From assembly GCF_900312745.1 (NCBI RefSeq), contig NZ_OMPD01000004.1, forward strand, positions 1 to 64,000: a stretch of DNA of 64,000 bases. Reading direction: 5' to 3'. The notes beneath the pieces are model-generated. The model had not been told where the DNA came from. It made no database searches and worked only from the letters and a program-made list of their open reading frames with translations. The position numbers and the translations under genes are program-made. Below, in pieces: positions 1 through 8,179 of this stretch (its first letter is position 1; each line of letters opens with the position of its first letter). The stretch is from Aquimarina sp. AU58 (GTDB lineage: Bacteria > Bacteroidota > Bacteroidia > Flavobacteriales > Flavobacteriaceae).

Positions 1-16
1 GAAAAAAATTAAACCA

Positions 17-210
17 AATCTCAACGAACTTAACAAAACATTATCCCGTTTTGAACGGGCGCAAACATACAACCCTTTTTTATTCTGACAAGACCTTTTT
101 AATAAAGTTTTTAAAACTTTTTCTTAACTTAAAAATCAAAAAAATAAATCTCTCAATGAACGCACTAAACATTATCCCGTTTTGCGGGGGCAAACATATA
201 ACCATTTATT
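17..210. repeat. Two diverged direct repeats with a hairpin, in the gene-free left end
   Basis: The first 527 bases hold no gene that I can support. Two copies of a ~65-base unit lie at about 17-84 and 147-210. Both contain a TCAAYGAACG-like start, the block ACATTATCCCGTTTTG and the tail GCAAACATAYAACC. In each copy the middle can fold: CCCGTT/AACGGG at 45-59, and CCCG/CGGG at 176-188. The stem sequence differs but pairing is kept. The copies are about 130 bases apart. I do not know the family; it could be a dispersed intergenic repeat or the downstream region of a gene left of the window. Bases 211-527 show nothing else recognisable. Confidence 0.6.
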
Positions 211-527
211 AAAACAACAACACCTTTTGGTATAATTTTTTACAAAAAATAAGGAATATGCTGATTTTAAAAAAGATAGAAAACGAAGATAAGAAATTTA
301 ATCAAAATAGAAATAGATTTTCGATACTTTTTCTAAGTTTAAATACCTAAATGTGGTTATATAATATATTGTTTTGTATTAGGAATGGAAGTGGCATCCT
401 TTTGTTGATCCTAAACAATTTAAAAAGCTACAACTTTTAATCCTACATCTATAAAGAAAACAAACAACTATACAACAAAAGATACAGCGTACAGCCCACC
501 CCCCTTTTTCTGGGTAAATACCCGAAA

Positions 528-1244
528 TTAATTTTTAGAAGAAGTTGTTTTTGATATATCAGACCATTTATTTCTCAAATCGTAAAAACTAAAATCTAAA
601 GCTGTTTTTTGTTCTTTTAAAATACTTGACTGAAAACTTCGCTGTAATATATCCTCTATCCAATAATCTTCTTCTACATTTATAGGGTCGTATTTCTCTT
701 TTAAAGAAATACTAAAAAGCTTAGCAGTATTATTATACCAAAAAGCTCTCCACCCACTTCTATATTCTTTTACTAACTCGAACATTGTTTTACCTGTTTG
801 TCGATAAATCAATTTAACCAAAATCTGTCCTTCTGTACGAGTAAGCTTTTTTAATTCTTTAGTAAACTCTTCTTCCATGTACTTCTGTAACATTTTTATG
901 TATCGCTTCTTTTTTCTCTTAGAGTCAATATTTTCTAATCGTTCATTAAGAGATATTAGTCTATCTGCAGCTAACTTCGCATAGGGATACACTTTTCTAG
1001 TCTTACGTCGTAGAATAAGATATTTCCTTCTTGCCAGTTTATTTTTAAAATTTAATCTCCCTAAAATAATTACTTCGTCAAGATCAATAGCCTCATGAGG
1101 AATTGTATCTCCTTCAATGATGTAGTACTGCACATAACCTGTAGTATCTACCTTAGAGGTGTCCAAAAGTTTTTGATCTTTCTTTTGGGCATTACTCAAA
1201 GAAGTTAGCATTACCAAGATAATATATACCGAATGTTTTATCAT
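528..1244 (-). CDS. DUF4294 family protein, exported
   Basis: A 238-residue protein with a cleavable signal peptide (hydrophobic residues 5-19, likely cut after SNA). A short acidic stretch and a very basic central region (RKYLILRRKTRKVYPYAKLA) follow. This pattern matches the DUF4294 family, found almost only in Flavobacteriia; the function is unknown. It diverges from the M42 peptidase gene, a pairing I recall from other flavobacteria, with 109 bases between the start codons. No catalytic motif is visible. The protein is probably periplasmic or attached to the outer membrane. The family call rests on remembered sequence, not a search. Confidence 0.75.
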   Translation of the reverse strand: MIKHSVYIILVMLTSLSNAQKKDQKLLDTSKVDTTGYVQYYIIEGDTIPHEAIDLDEVIILGRLNFKNKLARRKYLILRRKTRKVYPYAKLAADRLISLNERLENIDSKRKKKRYIKMLQKYMEEEFTKELKKLTRTEGQILVKLIYRQTGKTMFELVKEYRSGWRAFWYNNTAKLFSISLKEKYDPINVEEDYWIEDILQRSFQSSILKEQKTALDFSFYDLRNKWSDISKTTSSKN

Positions 1245-1353
1245 AATAGATTAAGAGACTTTCTAAAATTGTTCCAAAATTAATAATTAACCAATTGTAA
1301 ACTGTAAAATGAATGTGAATATTGTTATTTTCGCAATAAAATGAAATAATACT

Positions 1354-2445
1354 ATGGCAAAAAAGAGTATTCTAAATAAAAAATCCCTGACTTTTCTTGA
1401 AAAATACCTAAATAATCCTGCTCCGACAGGATACGAATGGGAAGGGCAAAAAATCTGGATGAACTACTTAAAACCTTATGTAGATGAATTTATAACAGAT
1501 ACTTATGGAACGGCTGTTGGTGTAATTAACCCAAAAGCAAAGTATAAAGTTGTAATCGAGGGGCATGCAGATGAGATTTCGTGGTATGTAAACTACATAA
1601 CAGATAATGGGTTAATTTACGTGATCAGAAACGGAGGAAGTGACCACCAGATTGCAACTTCGAAACGGGTTAATATCCATACCAAAAAAGGCATTGTACA
1701 AGGTGTTTTCGGGTGGCCCGCTATCCACACCAGAAAAGGTTCAAAAGAGCAAGCTCCAACCCTTGAAAACATATGTATTGATGTAGGGTGTAATACTAAA
1801 GAAGAAGTATTAAAACTTGGGGTTCATGTTGGTTGTGTAATTACTTATCCTGACGAATTTTTTATTCTGAATAAAAATAAGTTTGTTTGTCGTGCGCTTG
1901 ACAATCGAATGGGAGGTTTTATGATTGCAGAAGTAGCTCGTTTACTAAAAGAAAACAAAAAGAAATTACCATTTGGTTTATATATCACTAATTCTGTACA
2001 GGAAGAAATTGGTTTAAGAGGTGCCGAGATGATCACGCATACAATTAAACCCAATGTAGCTATTGTGACCGATGTTTGTCATGATACCACTACTCCAATG
2101 ATAGAAAAAAAGACACAAGGAGAAACCAAAATTGGTGATGGCCCTGTAATTTCTTACGCTCCTGCGGTTCAAAATAGGTTGAGAGAATTATTGATTGATA
2201 CAGCAGAAAAGAAAAAGATTCCTTTTCAGCGTATGGCATCTAGCAGAATGACAGGAACAGATACTGATGCATTTGCATACAGTAATGGTGGTGTTGCCTC
2301 TGCTCTAATTTCTTTACCGTTGCGTTATATGCACACTACTGTGGAAATGGTACACAGAAAAGATGTAGAAAATGTTATAGAATTAATTTATGAAAGTTTA
2401 CTTTCTATAAAATCAGGAGAATCTTTTAGTTATTTTGAAAAGTAA
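1354..2445 (+). CDS. M42 family metallopeptidase (glutamyl aminopeptidase / deblocking aminopeptidase type)
   Basis: A 363-residue cytosolic di-zinc aminopeptidase of the M42 family, which trims N-terminal residues from peptides. Metal and catalytic motifs are in order: EGHADEISW (His71, Asp73), the bridging Asp in CRALDNRMGG, the catalytic Glu pair in SVQEEIGLRGAE, a metal Asp in TDVCHDT, and the last His in RYMHTTVEMV. The length is normal for the family. Substrate specificity cannot be read from the sequence. The start is the first ATG in frame. A TATTTTCG box at 1326-1333, one base off the Bacteroidota -7 consensus, lies just upstream. The gene ends 16 bases before a palindromic terminator shared with the convergent acs gene. 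Confidence 0.9.
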   Translation: MAKKSILNKKSLTFLEKYLNNPAPTGYEWEGQKIWMNYLKPYVDEFITDTYGTAVGVINPKAKYKVVIEGHADEISWYVNYITDNGLIYVIRNGGSDHQIATSKRVNIHTKKGIVQGVFGWPAIHTRKGSKEQAPTLENICIDVGCNTKEEVLKLGVHVGCVITYPDEFFILNKNKFVCRALDNRMGGFMIAEVARLLKENKKKLPFGLYITNSVQEEIGLRGAEMITHTIKPNVAIVTDVCHDTTTPMIEKKTQGETKIGDGPVISYAPAVQNRLRELLIDTAEKKKIPFQRMASSRMTGTDTDAFAYSNGGVASALISLPLRYMHTTVEMVHRKDVENVIELIYESLLSIKSGESFSYFEK

Positions 2446-2461
2446 TTAATTACAACTTCAT

Positions 2462-2505
2462 ATACACTAAAAAAGCCCTCGTATACGAGGGCTTTTTTAG
2501 TGTAT
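2462..2505. terminator. Perfect 44-base palindrome, bidirectional terminator
   Basis: The two 22-base halves are exact reverse complements. A GC-rich core (AGCCCTCG/CGAGGGCT) is flanked by A-runs on the left and T-runs on the right. It lies between the convergent M42 peptidase and acs genes, so either transcript would end in a hairpin followed by U residues. Confidence 0.9.
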
Positions 2506-2512
2506 GCTTTTA

Positions 2513-4465
2513 TTATATCACATTATCCATTATTTCCTGAACTACATCTGGATTTAATAACGTAGACGTATCTCCCAAATTAGAAGTATCCTTAGATGCT
2601 ATTTTGCGCAAAATCCTTCTCATAATCTTACCACTTCTAGTTTTTGGTAATCCACTTACAAACTGAACTTTATCTGGTTTTGCAATTGGTCCAATAGTAT
2701 TAGACACTTGTTCTCTAATTTCATTTATCAATCCTTCATCTGCTACTTGGTCATTATACAGAGTAACATATGCATACAGAGCGGTTCCTTTTACATCATG
2801 AGGAAAACCAACAATTGCAGATTCTGCAACCGACAGATGTTCATTAATTGCATTTTCTATAGGTGCAGTTCCCAAATTATGCCCAGAAACAATGACCACA
2901 TCATCTACTCTACCTGTAATTCTAAAATTTCCTGTTGCATCTCTATATGCTCCATCACCAGTAAAATACATGTTTTCATATGCAGAAAAATACACATCTT
3001 TATATCGCTGATGATCTCCATAAATTGTTCTTGCAATAGATGGCCAAGGAAATTTTATTGCTAATCTTCCTTCTGAGCTTTTCGATTTAAATTCTATTTC
3101 TTTTCCCTCAGCATCCATCAAAACGGGTTGAATACCTGGTAAGGGTAATGTAGCAAATGTTGGTCGTGTTGGTGTAATCCCTGCTAATGGCGAAATCATC
3201 ACTCCTCCTGTTTCTGTTTGCCACCAAGTATCTACAATAGGTGAATTTCCTTTTCCGATATTATCATTATACCAGTGCCATGCTTCTTCATTTATTGGTT
3301 CTCCTACAGACCCAAGAACCTTAATAGAAGAAAGATTATGTTTATCCACCAATTCTAATGGTTGCTTCGCTAGTGCCCTAATTGCGGTTGGTGCTGTGTA
3401 AAAATGGGTTACATTAAGTTTATCACAAATTTCCCAGAAACGACCATAATCGGGATAACTTGGTACTCCCTCAAACATTACAGTTGTTGCTCCAGCAGCC
3501 AATGGCCCATAAATTATATACGAATGTCCAGTAATCCAACCAATGTCTGCTGTACACCAATAGACATCATCTTGTTTTTTGGCATGTATATCTTGTCCCG
3601 TAGGGGCAAAATGATCGCACTGAAATACATTGGCAAAAGTATAGGTAGTATACACCATATATCCTCCAATGGTATGTACCATTCCTTTTGGCTTACCAGT
3701 AGAACCAGATGTATATAATATAAACAACATATCTTCTGCATCCATCACTTCTGCCGGGCATTCTTTTTCTACTTTTTGTAATTCATCAAACCAAAACTTA
3801 TCTCTACCTTCTTGCATTGGTGTTGGCTCTACCGTTCTTCTGTATACAATAACCGTTTCTATAGAAGGTGTAGCTCTTAAAGCCTCATCACACATCTCTT
3901 TCAGTTTTACAGGCTTTGCTCCTCTATACACCTCGTTTGCAGTGATCAACATTTTACATTCTGAATCATTAATACGACTTGCTATAGCTGTACTTGAAAA
4001 TCCTGCAAATACAATAGAATGTATTGCTCCAATTCGAGCACAGGCTAGCATTGCTATTGCCAATTCTGGGATCATAGGCATATATAAACAAACCCGATCG
4101 CCTTTTTTAATTCCATTATTTTTTAAAACATTAGCAAAATGACAAACTTTTACATGAAGTTGTTTGTAAGTAATATGACGGGATTCTTCTGTAGGATCAT
4201 TAGGCTCCCAAATAATGGCTGTTTTATTACCAAATTTCTCTAAATGCCTATCCAGACAGTTTTCTGTAATATTTAATTTACCTCCTTCAAACCATTTTAC
4301 TTCGGGTTTTGTAAAATCCCACTCTAATGTTTTATCCCATCGTTTATGCCAATAAAACTTTTCTGCTATAGCGTCCCAAAATTTTTCGGGATTATTAATA
4401 CTTTCCTGATATGCTTCTTTATACTCAGCAAAAGAACTAAGCTGAAGTGTGTCTTTTATTTCCAT
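2513..4465 (-). CDS. acs: Acetyl-CoA synthetase (acetate--CoA ligase)
   Basis: A 650-residue AMP-forming acetyl-CoA synthetase, full length for the family. It activates acetate with ATP and CoA to acetyl-CoA through acetyl-adenylate. Visible motifs are the phosphate-binding loop YTSGSTGKPKGMVHT, the acetate-pocket region VDTWWQTETGG, the hinge segment FRITGRVDDVV, and PKTRSGKIMRR near the C-terminus. Lys613 in the last motif is the lysine that is reversibly acetylated in the family. It is the last gene of the minus-strand acetate cluster, after the receiver protein. The 146 bases upstream contain no clear -7 box, so it may have its own promoter or be read from the receiver gene. The assignment is very secure. 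Confidence 0.97.
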   Translation of the reverse strand: MEIKDTLQLSSFAEYKEAYQESINNPEKFWDAIAEKFYWHKRWDKTLEWDFTKPEVKWFEGGKLNITENCLDRHLEKFGNKTAIIWEPNDPTEESRHITYKQLHVKVCHFANVLKNNGIKKGDRVCLYMPMIPELAIAMLACARIGAIHSIVFAGFSSTAIASRINDSECKMLITANEVYRGAKPVKLKEMCDEALRATPSIETVIVYRRTVEPTPMQEGRDKFWFDELQKVEKECPAEVMDAEDMLFILYTSGSTGKPKGMVHTIGGYMVYTTYTFANVFQCDHFAPTGQDIHAKKQDDVYWCTADIGWITGHSYIIYGPLAAGATTVMFEGVPSYPDYGRFWEICDKLNVTHFYTAPTAIRALAKQPLELVDKHNLSSIKVLGSVGEPINEEAWHWYNDNIGKGNSPIVDTWWQTETGGVMISPLAGITPTRPTFATLPLPGIQPVLMDAEGKEIEFKSKSSEGRLAIKFPWPSIARTIYGDHQRYKDVYFSAYENMYFTGDGAYRDATGNFRITGRVDDVVIVSGHNLGTAPIENAINEHLSVAESAIVGFPHDVKGTALYAYVTLYNDQVADEGLINEIREQVSNTIGPIAKPDKVQFVSGLPKTRSGKIMRRILRKIASKDTSNLGDTSTLLNPDVVQEIMDNVI

Positions 4466-4611
4466 GATCTGTGATTTTCTAATTTTGGTCTATTAAATTC
4501 TTTTAAAACATGTCATCGTCAAAAAATTATCGACAAGTAACTATTATTAAGGTTCAAACAACTTAAAAATAGCTGCATCTTGTTTTAAATACTAAGATTC
4601 ATTCGGTTATT

Positions 4612-4980
4612 TTAAGCAATAAGCTCATTGATTTCTACCATAATCTTTTTTATTGAAAATGGTTTTGTTAAATACCTATCTACTCCCATTGTTAATCCTT
4701 TTTGAATATCTGAAGCCTTATTTTTTGCGGTCAAAAATATCACCTTAATATTCTTTGTTTCAGCATTTGACCTTATATATTTTAAGGTTTGATACCCATC
4801 TACGTTTGGCATCATAATATCCAACAGCACTACATCGGGAATCTGTGATTTTAATATTTCGATAGCTTCGCCCCCATCCCTGGCAATAAAAACCTCAAAA
4901 TCATTCTTCTTGAATGTATACTCTAAAGACATTACAATATTTGGTTCGTCATCAACAATTAATATCTTCTTCTTATTCAA
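4612..4980 (-). CDS. Stand-alone receiver-domain response regulator
   Basis: A 122-residue protein that is only a receiver domain (CheY/Spo0F size). The acidic pair Asp10-Asp11 is in LIVDDEPN, the phosphoacceptor Asp54 in VVLLDIMMP, Thr84 in FLTAKN and Lys106 in YLTKPF. There is no output domain. It lies 186 bases downstream of the symporter-kinase gene, its obvious partner. In Vibrio the related CrbS kinase works with CrbR, a regulator with a LuxR-type HTH, to control acs. Here the DNA-binding part is missing, so the signal must pass to another protein or act by protein contact. That last step is inference. Confidence 0.9.
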   Translation of the reverse strand: MNKKKILIVDDEPNIVMSLEYTFKKNDFEVFIARDGGEAIEILKSQIPDVVLLDIMMPNVDGYQTLKYIRSNAETKNIKVIFLTAKNKASDIQKGLTMGVDRYLTKPFSIKKIMVEINELIA

Positions 4981-5166
4981 AACTTATTTATGTTTATTGA
5001 ACTCATTTTAACTTTTTCTATTTCCTAAAAAATGGCTGAAATTCACCCATATTTCGTTACTTTTCTTACCCGTAGCGCTGCTATGACTTTCAAAAAGCGC
5101 CTCATCTGATCAAATTTCAACTCATTTTCGGTTAAAAACAAAAAGTCAAGATGAGTTCATTATTTA

Positions 5167-7860
5167 CTACTTGTGCTCATCAGGAATTTCAATAATAAAT
5201 CTAGCTCCTGTTTTGCACTTTTTATCGGCCCATATTTTTCCATTATGCCCTTCTATAATCTGCTTACTTATAGCTAAACCAAAACCACTACCTGCTGGTT
5301 TTTTTACGTTTTGATTTTTGGACTGGTAAAATTTATCAAAAATATGTTTCATATCCTCGATAAGAATGCCTTTTCCGTTATCTTCTATACTAATACGAAT
5401 ATAATCTTTCCTTTTTTTTGATACTATTTTAATAATTCCATTTTTTTCATCAACAAATTTAATTGCATTAGAAAGCACATTAGTAAATACCTGAAGAATT
5501 CTGTCTTCATCATACCTGGCGACTAAAATTTCTGAAGGTTTTGAATTCTGAATTTTTATATTCTTTTTTTCCGCAATTGCACGTACACCTAATATTGCTT
5601 TTTCTATGGTTAGGTATAAATCATTCTCTTTTTTATCCAGAATTTCTCTGCCAGATCCTAGTTTTTCTAAATCCAGTATATCATGAATTAGCTTGGTAAG
5701 ACGTTCTGAATCATAAACAATATTATCCAAAAATTGCATTTTTAGCTCATTGGGCATATCCTGACTATCCAGTAACACTTCTGATGCTGCTCTAATTGAC
5801 GTAATAGGTGTTTTTAACTCATGTGCGACGGTATCCAGAAACTCATCTTTTAATTTATCATGAAGTGTTAACTCTTCATTAACCTCTTTTAATTCATCGG
5901 TAAGCTGAGTTAATTCATCTGATTTTTGTTTTAAAAATTTATTTGTAGAAATCGTCTTTTTATTTTCTTCTAAAATCTCTAATACTTCTACTAGAGTAAC
6001 GGGCTGTTCTTTAACTACACTGGATATTAAAATTCGGGAAGAAGCACTACCAATACTTCCTGTCAATAGTTTTTCTGAAAAATTAATTAGTCTTGCATCT
6101 GCAGCTTCAGCATTTTTAGGAAGATCGTATTTAAGATAAAACAAATCCAAAGCACGTTCTGTACGTTCCTCTCCTAAAAATCGATTCAATACTTTTCTAA
6201 TATCTGAAACATAGGCTTCTCCTTTCCATACAAATGCATTTTCCTGCAAGGAATTATAATTGCTATCCACAAACATTTCTCCGTAATTACGTTCTCTATA
6301 GTTTCCTTTAAAAGAAAGGGAAACCGAAAGGTATACAATAACATTAGAAAACATACTCCAAAAAAATGCATGCGTTACCGGGTTAAGGATATCTATACCA
6401 AACAATGCATAAGGTCTTAAAAGTTCGATTTCAAAAGGACCGTACACGATAAAATTCATATTACCGAATATTGTATCCAGTACAAAAGGTAAAACAAGAG
6501 TGTACCCTGTAACCAATGCTCCCGTAATGATTCCCATTTTTGCAGCTATAGAAGACCCTCTATTCCAAAATAATCCAATAAAAAATGAAGGTCCCAGTTG
6601 CGCAATAACAACAAAAGATAATTGTCCAATCGAGAATAATGACAATTCTATATTAAAATTGATATAGAAAAAATAAGCTCCTAATATCAAACATAAAATA
6701 GCTATCCTTCTAATATTCTTAATATAATTGGCATTACGCTCAGGACGACTTTTACTAAATTTATCTAGAAATCCATAGGGAATAATTAAGTTATTACTAA
6801 GCATAGTTGATAACGCCAATGTAGAAACAACTACCATAGAAATCACTGCCGAAAAACCTCCTAAAAACACTAGAGTTGCTAAAAACACATCTCCATTTTG
6901 TAGAGGAAGTAATAATGAATAATAATCCGGATTCGCTATATCTCCTAATCGTAATTTTCCGCCCCAGGCGATAAAAACAACAAATACATTAAACAACAGT
7001 AAGTATAGTGGAAACATCCAAATTGCATTTTTAAGATCTTTTTTGGTCGTATTCTCTATCACAGAGACGTGAAATTGTCTTGGTAAAAGAAAAATTGCTA
7101 AAAAAGACAAGGCAATCATAAAATACCAATTGATACCAGACTCCAGGCTATCGAAGGTAGTTAATGATTCGAAGTCTTCTGTAGCCGATATTTGATTGTA
7201 AATATCTGTGGTTCCATCAAAAAGAAAATAGGTAACATACCCTCCTACTCCTAAAAAGAAAATAAGTTTGATTACGGATTCTACCGCTACCGAAAATACT
7301 ATTCCTTGCCTGCGTCGTGTTGCATCGGTAGTTCTTGTGCCAAAAAATGCCGCAAATACTGCTAACAAAACCGCTATATAAAATGTTGAATCCTCAAAAA
7401 TTGTTCCCGAAGAATTAACGGGATCATTAGAAATGATCTCAAAAGTCTCTGAAACTGCTTTAAGTTGTAATGAAATATAAGGTAATACACCCAAGACACA
7501 TATTATAGTCACTAACGCTCCTAAAAATCTATCATTACCATACCTAAGGGATATAAAATCTGCAATACTTGAAACTTTATGTTGTTTTGAAATTTTGATT
7601 ATTTTTTTCAATACTACAATCCAAACTGGAAAAGCTATTACAGGTCCCAAATAAGTAGTGAGAAAACTAACCCCAGAGGTCGCTGCAATCCCAACACTAC
7701 CATAATAAGTCCATGCAGAGCAATATACCGCAAGTGATAATGTATAGACATAAGGATTATTAACCCAGGATCTTTTTGCTTTTTTTTCGGCCCAGAAAGC
7801 AATTCCAAACAAAAGCAGTAGGTATCCTACAATTATGAATATTAGTACATAGCTATTCAT
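5167..7860 (-). CDS. Sodium:solute symporter-histidine kinase fusion (CrbS/CbrA type)
   Basis: An 897-residue inner-membrane sensor. Residues 1 to about 510 form a Na+/solute symporter (SSS) domain with about 13 membrane helices. A STAC-like linker follows (about 545-630), then a coiled coil (LTQLTDELKEVNEELTLHDK) and a histidine kinase with H-box DTVAHELKTPITSI, N-box FTNVLSNAIKF, G1 DNGKGI and G2 GSGFGLAI. All kinase motifs are intact. Relatives such as CrbS and CbrA couple a transporter-like domain to control of carbon uptake, including acs. The position between an ActP-like symporter and acs supports acetate or a similar small acid as the cue (inference). It overlaps the upstream small membrane protein by 8 bases, so the two are translationally coupled. 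Confidence 0.93.
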   Translation of the reverse strand: MNSYVLIFIIVGYLLLLFGIAFWAEKKAKRSWVNNPYVYTLSLAVYCSAWTYYGSVGIAATSGVSFLTTYLGPVIAFPVWIVVLKKIIKISKQHKVSSIADFISLRYGNDRFLGALVTIICVLGVLPYISLQLKAVSETFEIISNDPVNSSGTIFEDSTFYIAVLLAVFAAFFGTRTTDATRRRQGIVFSVAVESVIKLIFFLGVGGYVTYFLFDGTTDIYNQISATEDFESLTTFDSLESGINWYFMIALSFLAIFLLPRQFHVSVIENTTKKDLKNAIWMFPLYLLLFNVFVVFIAWGGKLRLGDIANPDYYSLLLPLQNGDVFLATLVFLGGFSAVISMVVVSTLALSTMLSNNLIIPYGFLDKFSKSRPERNANYIKNIRRIAILCLILGAYFFYINFNIELSLFSIGQLSFVVIAQLGPSFFIGLFWNRGSSIAAKMGIITGALVTGYTLVLPFVLDTIFGNMNFIVYGPFEIELLRPYALFGIDILNPVTHAFFWSMFSNVIVYLSVSLSFKGNYRERNYGEMFVDSNYNSLQENAFVWKGEAYVSDIRKVLNRFLGEERTERALDLFYLKYDLPKNAEAADARLINFSEKLLTGSIGSASSRILISSVVKEQPVTLVEVLEILEENKKTISTNKFLKQKSDELTQLTDELKEVNEELTLHDKLKDEFLDTVAHELKTPITSIRAASEVLLDSQDMPNELKMQFLDNIVYDSERLTKLIHDILDLEKLGSGREILDKKENDLYLTIEKAILGVRAIAEKKNIKIQNSKPSEILVARYDEDRILQVFTNVLSNAIKFVDEKNGIIKIVSKKRKDYIRISIEDNGKGILIEDMKHIFDKFYQSKNQNVKKPAGSGFGLAISKQIIEGHNGKIWADKKCKTGARFIIEIPDEHK

Positions 7861-8047
7861 AAAACTTTTTCAAAATTATAAAAGAGATCAAAATTGAAAT
7901 TGCCCAAATCAGAAATACAAAAAAGTACAGTATAGGGAACCCAAAAATACTTCCGAAATGATTAAACATAAATATCAACGGAACATTAAACAGAAAAAGC
8001 AATGCAATAGAGAGTACTACCAGTTTTTGTTGATGACGTTTTTTCAT
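7853..8047 (-). CDS. Small two-helix membrane protein, DUF3311-like
   Basis: A 64-residue protein with a basic N-terminus (MKKRHQQK) and two membrane helices, at about 10-28 and 36-58. A conserved-looking turn (NVPLIFMFNH) and a Trp in the second helix resemble DUF3311. Proteins of that family are often coded next to sodium:solute symporters, where they may be small accessory subunits. The stop codon overlaps the start of the symporter-kinase gene by 8 bases. This coupling suggests it is made with, and may assemble with, the SSS domain of the kinase. The family name is a tentative match from memory. Confidence 0.7.
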   Translation of the reverse strand: MKKRHQQKLVVLSIALLFLFNVPLIFMFNHFGSIFGFPILYFFVFLIWAISILISFIILKKFYE

Positions 8048-8132
8048 GAGAGTACTTCTATTGGTTACTTATAGTTTTTGAGGTTATACACTTCAATTCT
8101 TATCATTTTTTTAGTCAGATTATATTTTTTTT

Positions 8133-8166
8133 AAACCTCACAGATCTTAACAGGCCTGTGAGATTT
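8133..8166. terminator. Hairpin downstream of the ActP-like symporter
   Basis: Arms AAACCTCACAG and CTGTGAGATTT pair with one mismatch around a 12-base loop. It lies 14 bases past the symporter stop codon. No U-tract follows on the minus strand, so it may be an mRNA-stabilising hairpin or a member of a dispersed CCTCACAG-type palindrome rather than a terminator. Confidence 0.45.
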
Positions 8167-8179
8167 AATACCTGTACAT

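Noticed and set aside
1326..1333. TATTTTCG as M42 peptidase promoter
   Set aside because: It has one mismatch to the -7 box and the nearest TTG is 28 bases away, outside the usual spacing. It is mentioned only in the gene entry.
2708..4142. Several plus-strand open frames opposite acs
   Set aside because: They are antisense to a fully conserved acs gene and have low-complexity Ser/Ile/Cys-rich translations.
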